Assembly (NCBI GenBank): GCA_013331015.1
Contig: DUHF01000260.1
Span: 1-5,972 of the forward strand
Length of the DNA: 5,972 nt
From: Methanoregula sp.
Lineage (GTDB): Archaea; Halobacteriota; Methanomicrobia; Methanomicrobiales; Methanospirillaceae
Direction: 5' to 3'
Shown: one piece after another, positions 5,257 through 5,972 of the stretch
How positions within the stretch are numbered: position 1 is the first letter of the stretch
Layout: each line of letters opens with the position of its first letter
Notes under the pieces: generated by a model
The model's database searches: none
Seen by the model: the letters and a program-made list of their open reading frames with translations, nothing else
Told to the model about the DNA's origin: nothing
Position numbers and translations under genes: made by a program

Positions 5257-5861
5257 CCCGGCGCATTGCCGTTCTTGCATCGGGCCGGGGATCCAATTTC
5301 CAGGCCATCATCGATGCGATACAGGCCGGTACGATTCCTGCCCGGTGCGTTGCGCTCATCACCGACAACCCGGAAGCGTATGCCATCGTCCGGGCAGAAA
5401 AGGCCGGCATTCCGGTGGTTATTATCGATTATGCGTCCTTTGCGTCCCGGGAGTTATACGAGCGCGCCCTGCTCTCTGCGATGCAGCAGCAGGAAGCGGA
5501 TCTCTTCGTTCTTGCGGGCTATATGCGCATCCTCGGGAAAGGCATTGTGCAGGCATTTCCTCACAAGATGGTGAACATCCACCCTGCACTTCTTCCTTCC
5601 TTCACCGGGCTGCATGCCCAGCGGCAGGCAATTGAATACGGGGTGAAACTCGCGGGGTGTACCGTACATTTCGTGGACGAGCATCTCGATTGTGGTCCTA
5701 TCATCCTCCAGCGGTGCGTTCCGGTACTGGAGACGGACGACGAGGATTCGCTGGCAGAACGCATTCTTTATGAGGAGCACATCGCGTTTCCGGAGGCTGT
5801 CCGTCTCTTCTGTGAGGGACGGCTGGAGATCGTTGGGCGGAAGGTCAGGATCCGGAATTAA
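5253..5861 (+). CDS. purN: Phosphoribosylglycinamide formyltransferase
   Basis: PurN transfers a formyl group from 10-formyltetrahydrofolate (or a tetrahydropterin analogue in methanogens) to glycinamide ribonucleotide, the third step of purine synthesis, in the cytoplasm. The 202-residue length is normal. The phosphate-binding loop is SGRGSN (10-15). The formyltransferase signature spans MVNIHPALLPSFTGLHAQRQ, with Asn108 and His110. The third catalytic residue is Asp146 in DEHLDCGPII. All three active-site residues match the E. coli enzyme (Asn106, His108, Asp144). The start is fixed by an AGGAG seven bases upstream and an ATGA overlap with the CNNM gene. No other purine gene is in the window. 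The end at 5861 appears to overlap a convergent minus-strand gene. Confidence 0.96.
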   Translation: MTRRIAVLASGRGSNFQAIIDAIQAGTIPARCVALITDNPEAYAIVRAEKAGIPVVIIDYASFASRELYERALLSAMQQQEADLFVLAGYMRILGKGIVQAFPHKMVNIHPALLPSFTGLHAQRQAIEYGVKLAGCTVHFVDEHLDCGPIILQRCVPVLETDDEDSLAERILYEEHIAFPEAVRLFCEGRLEIVGRKVRIRN

Positions 5862-5972
5862 ATGCTGTTCTTCGCGTTGCGTCCACCACGATAGTATAGG
5901 GCGTCCCTGCCGGGCCGGTGACTGTTGTCCGGTAATTTCGTTTTTCACCGCCGGTCATGTACAGGGTTGTGG
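5845..5972 (-). CDS. Probable C-terminal end of an unrecognised protein (truncated by window edge)
   Basis: Read on the minus strand from the right edge, one frame is open from 5970 to a TGA at 5847-5845 and encodes 41 residues beginning TTLYMTGGEKRNYR and ending in a Ser/Arg-rich tail. The segment has a plausible beta-rich protein character (VTGPAGTPYTIVVDA). The other two minus frames stop soon after the window edge. If real, it converges on purN and overlaps its 3' end by 17 bases, like the other tail-to-tail pairs in this window. I cannot name the family, and the fragment is short enough that the open frame could be chance. Confidence 0.5.
   Translation of the reverse strand, partial: TTLYMTGGEKRNYRTTVTGPAGTPYTIVVDATRRTAFNSGS

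Noticed and set aside
1..5972. CRISPR array, mobile element, defence cluster or other previously undescribed multi-gene system
   Set aside because: No spaced direct repeats, terminal inverted repeats, integrase, transposase, toxin-antitoxin pair or unfamiliar cluster is visible. Exonuclease VII here is a normal two-gene operon, and the other genes are conserved housekeeping or family-of-unknown-function proteins.
5862..5972. Rho-independent style terminator after purN
   Set aside because: I see no clear stem-loop followed by a T run on the plus strand; the short GC-rich inverted segments are better explained by the probable minus-strand coding end.

Overview
The window looks like ordinary, gene-dense chromosome from a euryarchaeon, most likely a methanogen of the Methanomicrobiales type (Methanoregula-like). 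That placement is inference from family memory. It rests on two archaeal families side by side (an HVO_0476-type zinc-ribbon protein and a DUF371 protein), TATA-like boxes about 25-30 bases before start codons that lack a ribosome binding site, and moderately high GC with GC-biased third positions. I see no rRNA, tRNA, CRISPR array, insertion sequence, phage gene or obvious foreign island.

Layout from left to right: the C-terminal end of an unrecognised protein (+, 1-258); a mini-thioredoxin with a CMGC active site (+); a zinc-ribbon protein (-) ending tail to tail with it; a DUF371 protein (+) divergent from the zinc-ribbon gene; exonuclease VII, with xseB and xseA on the minus strand transcribed xseA then xseB; a TIM-barrel protein of the AP endonuclease 2 / sugar-phosphate isomerase superfamily (+) divergent from xseA; a CNNM-CBS-CorC membrane protein (+) coupled by an ATGA overlap to purN (+); and at the right edge the probable C-terminal end of a minus-strand gene running into the 3' end of purN. 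No stretch over 300 bases lacks a gene.

Two styles of translation start can be seen. Most genes that begin a transcript (zinc-ribbon, DUF371, xseA, CNNM and, more weakly, thioredoxin) have a TATA-like element at about -25 to -31 and no Shine-Dalgarno, which suggests leaderless or nearly leaderless mRNAs. The two downstream operon genes (xseB, purN) overlap the preceding gene and carry GGAG-type ribosome binding sites.

Functionally this is housekeeping: DNA end processing (XseAB), purine synthesis (PurN), probable divalent-cation transport or sensing (CNNM/CBS), redox (thioredoxin) and conserved archaeal proteins of unknown role. I did not find a novel multi-gene system. The observation most worth a second look is that the TIM-barrel protein, divergent from xseA, retains a near-complete endonuclease IV-like set of metal ligands rather than just the reduced set expected of a sugar isomerase.
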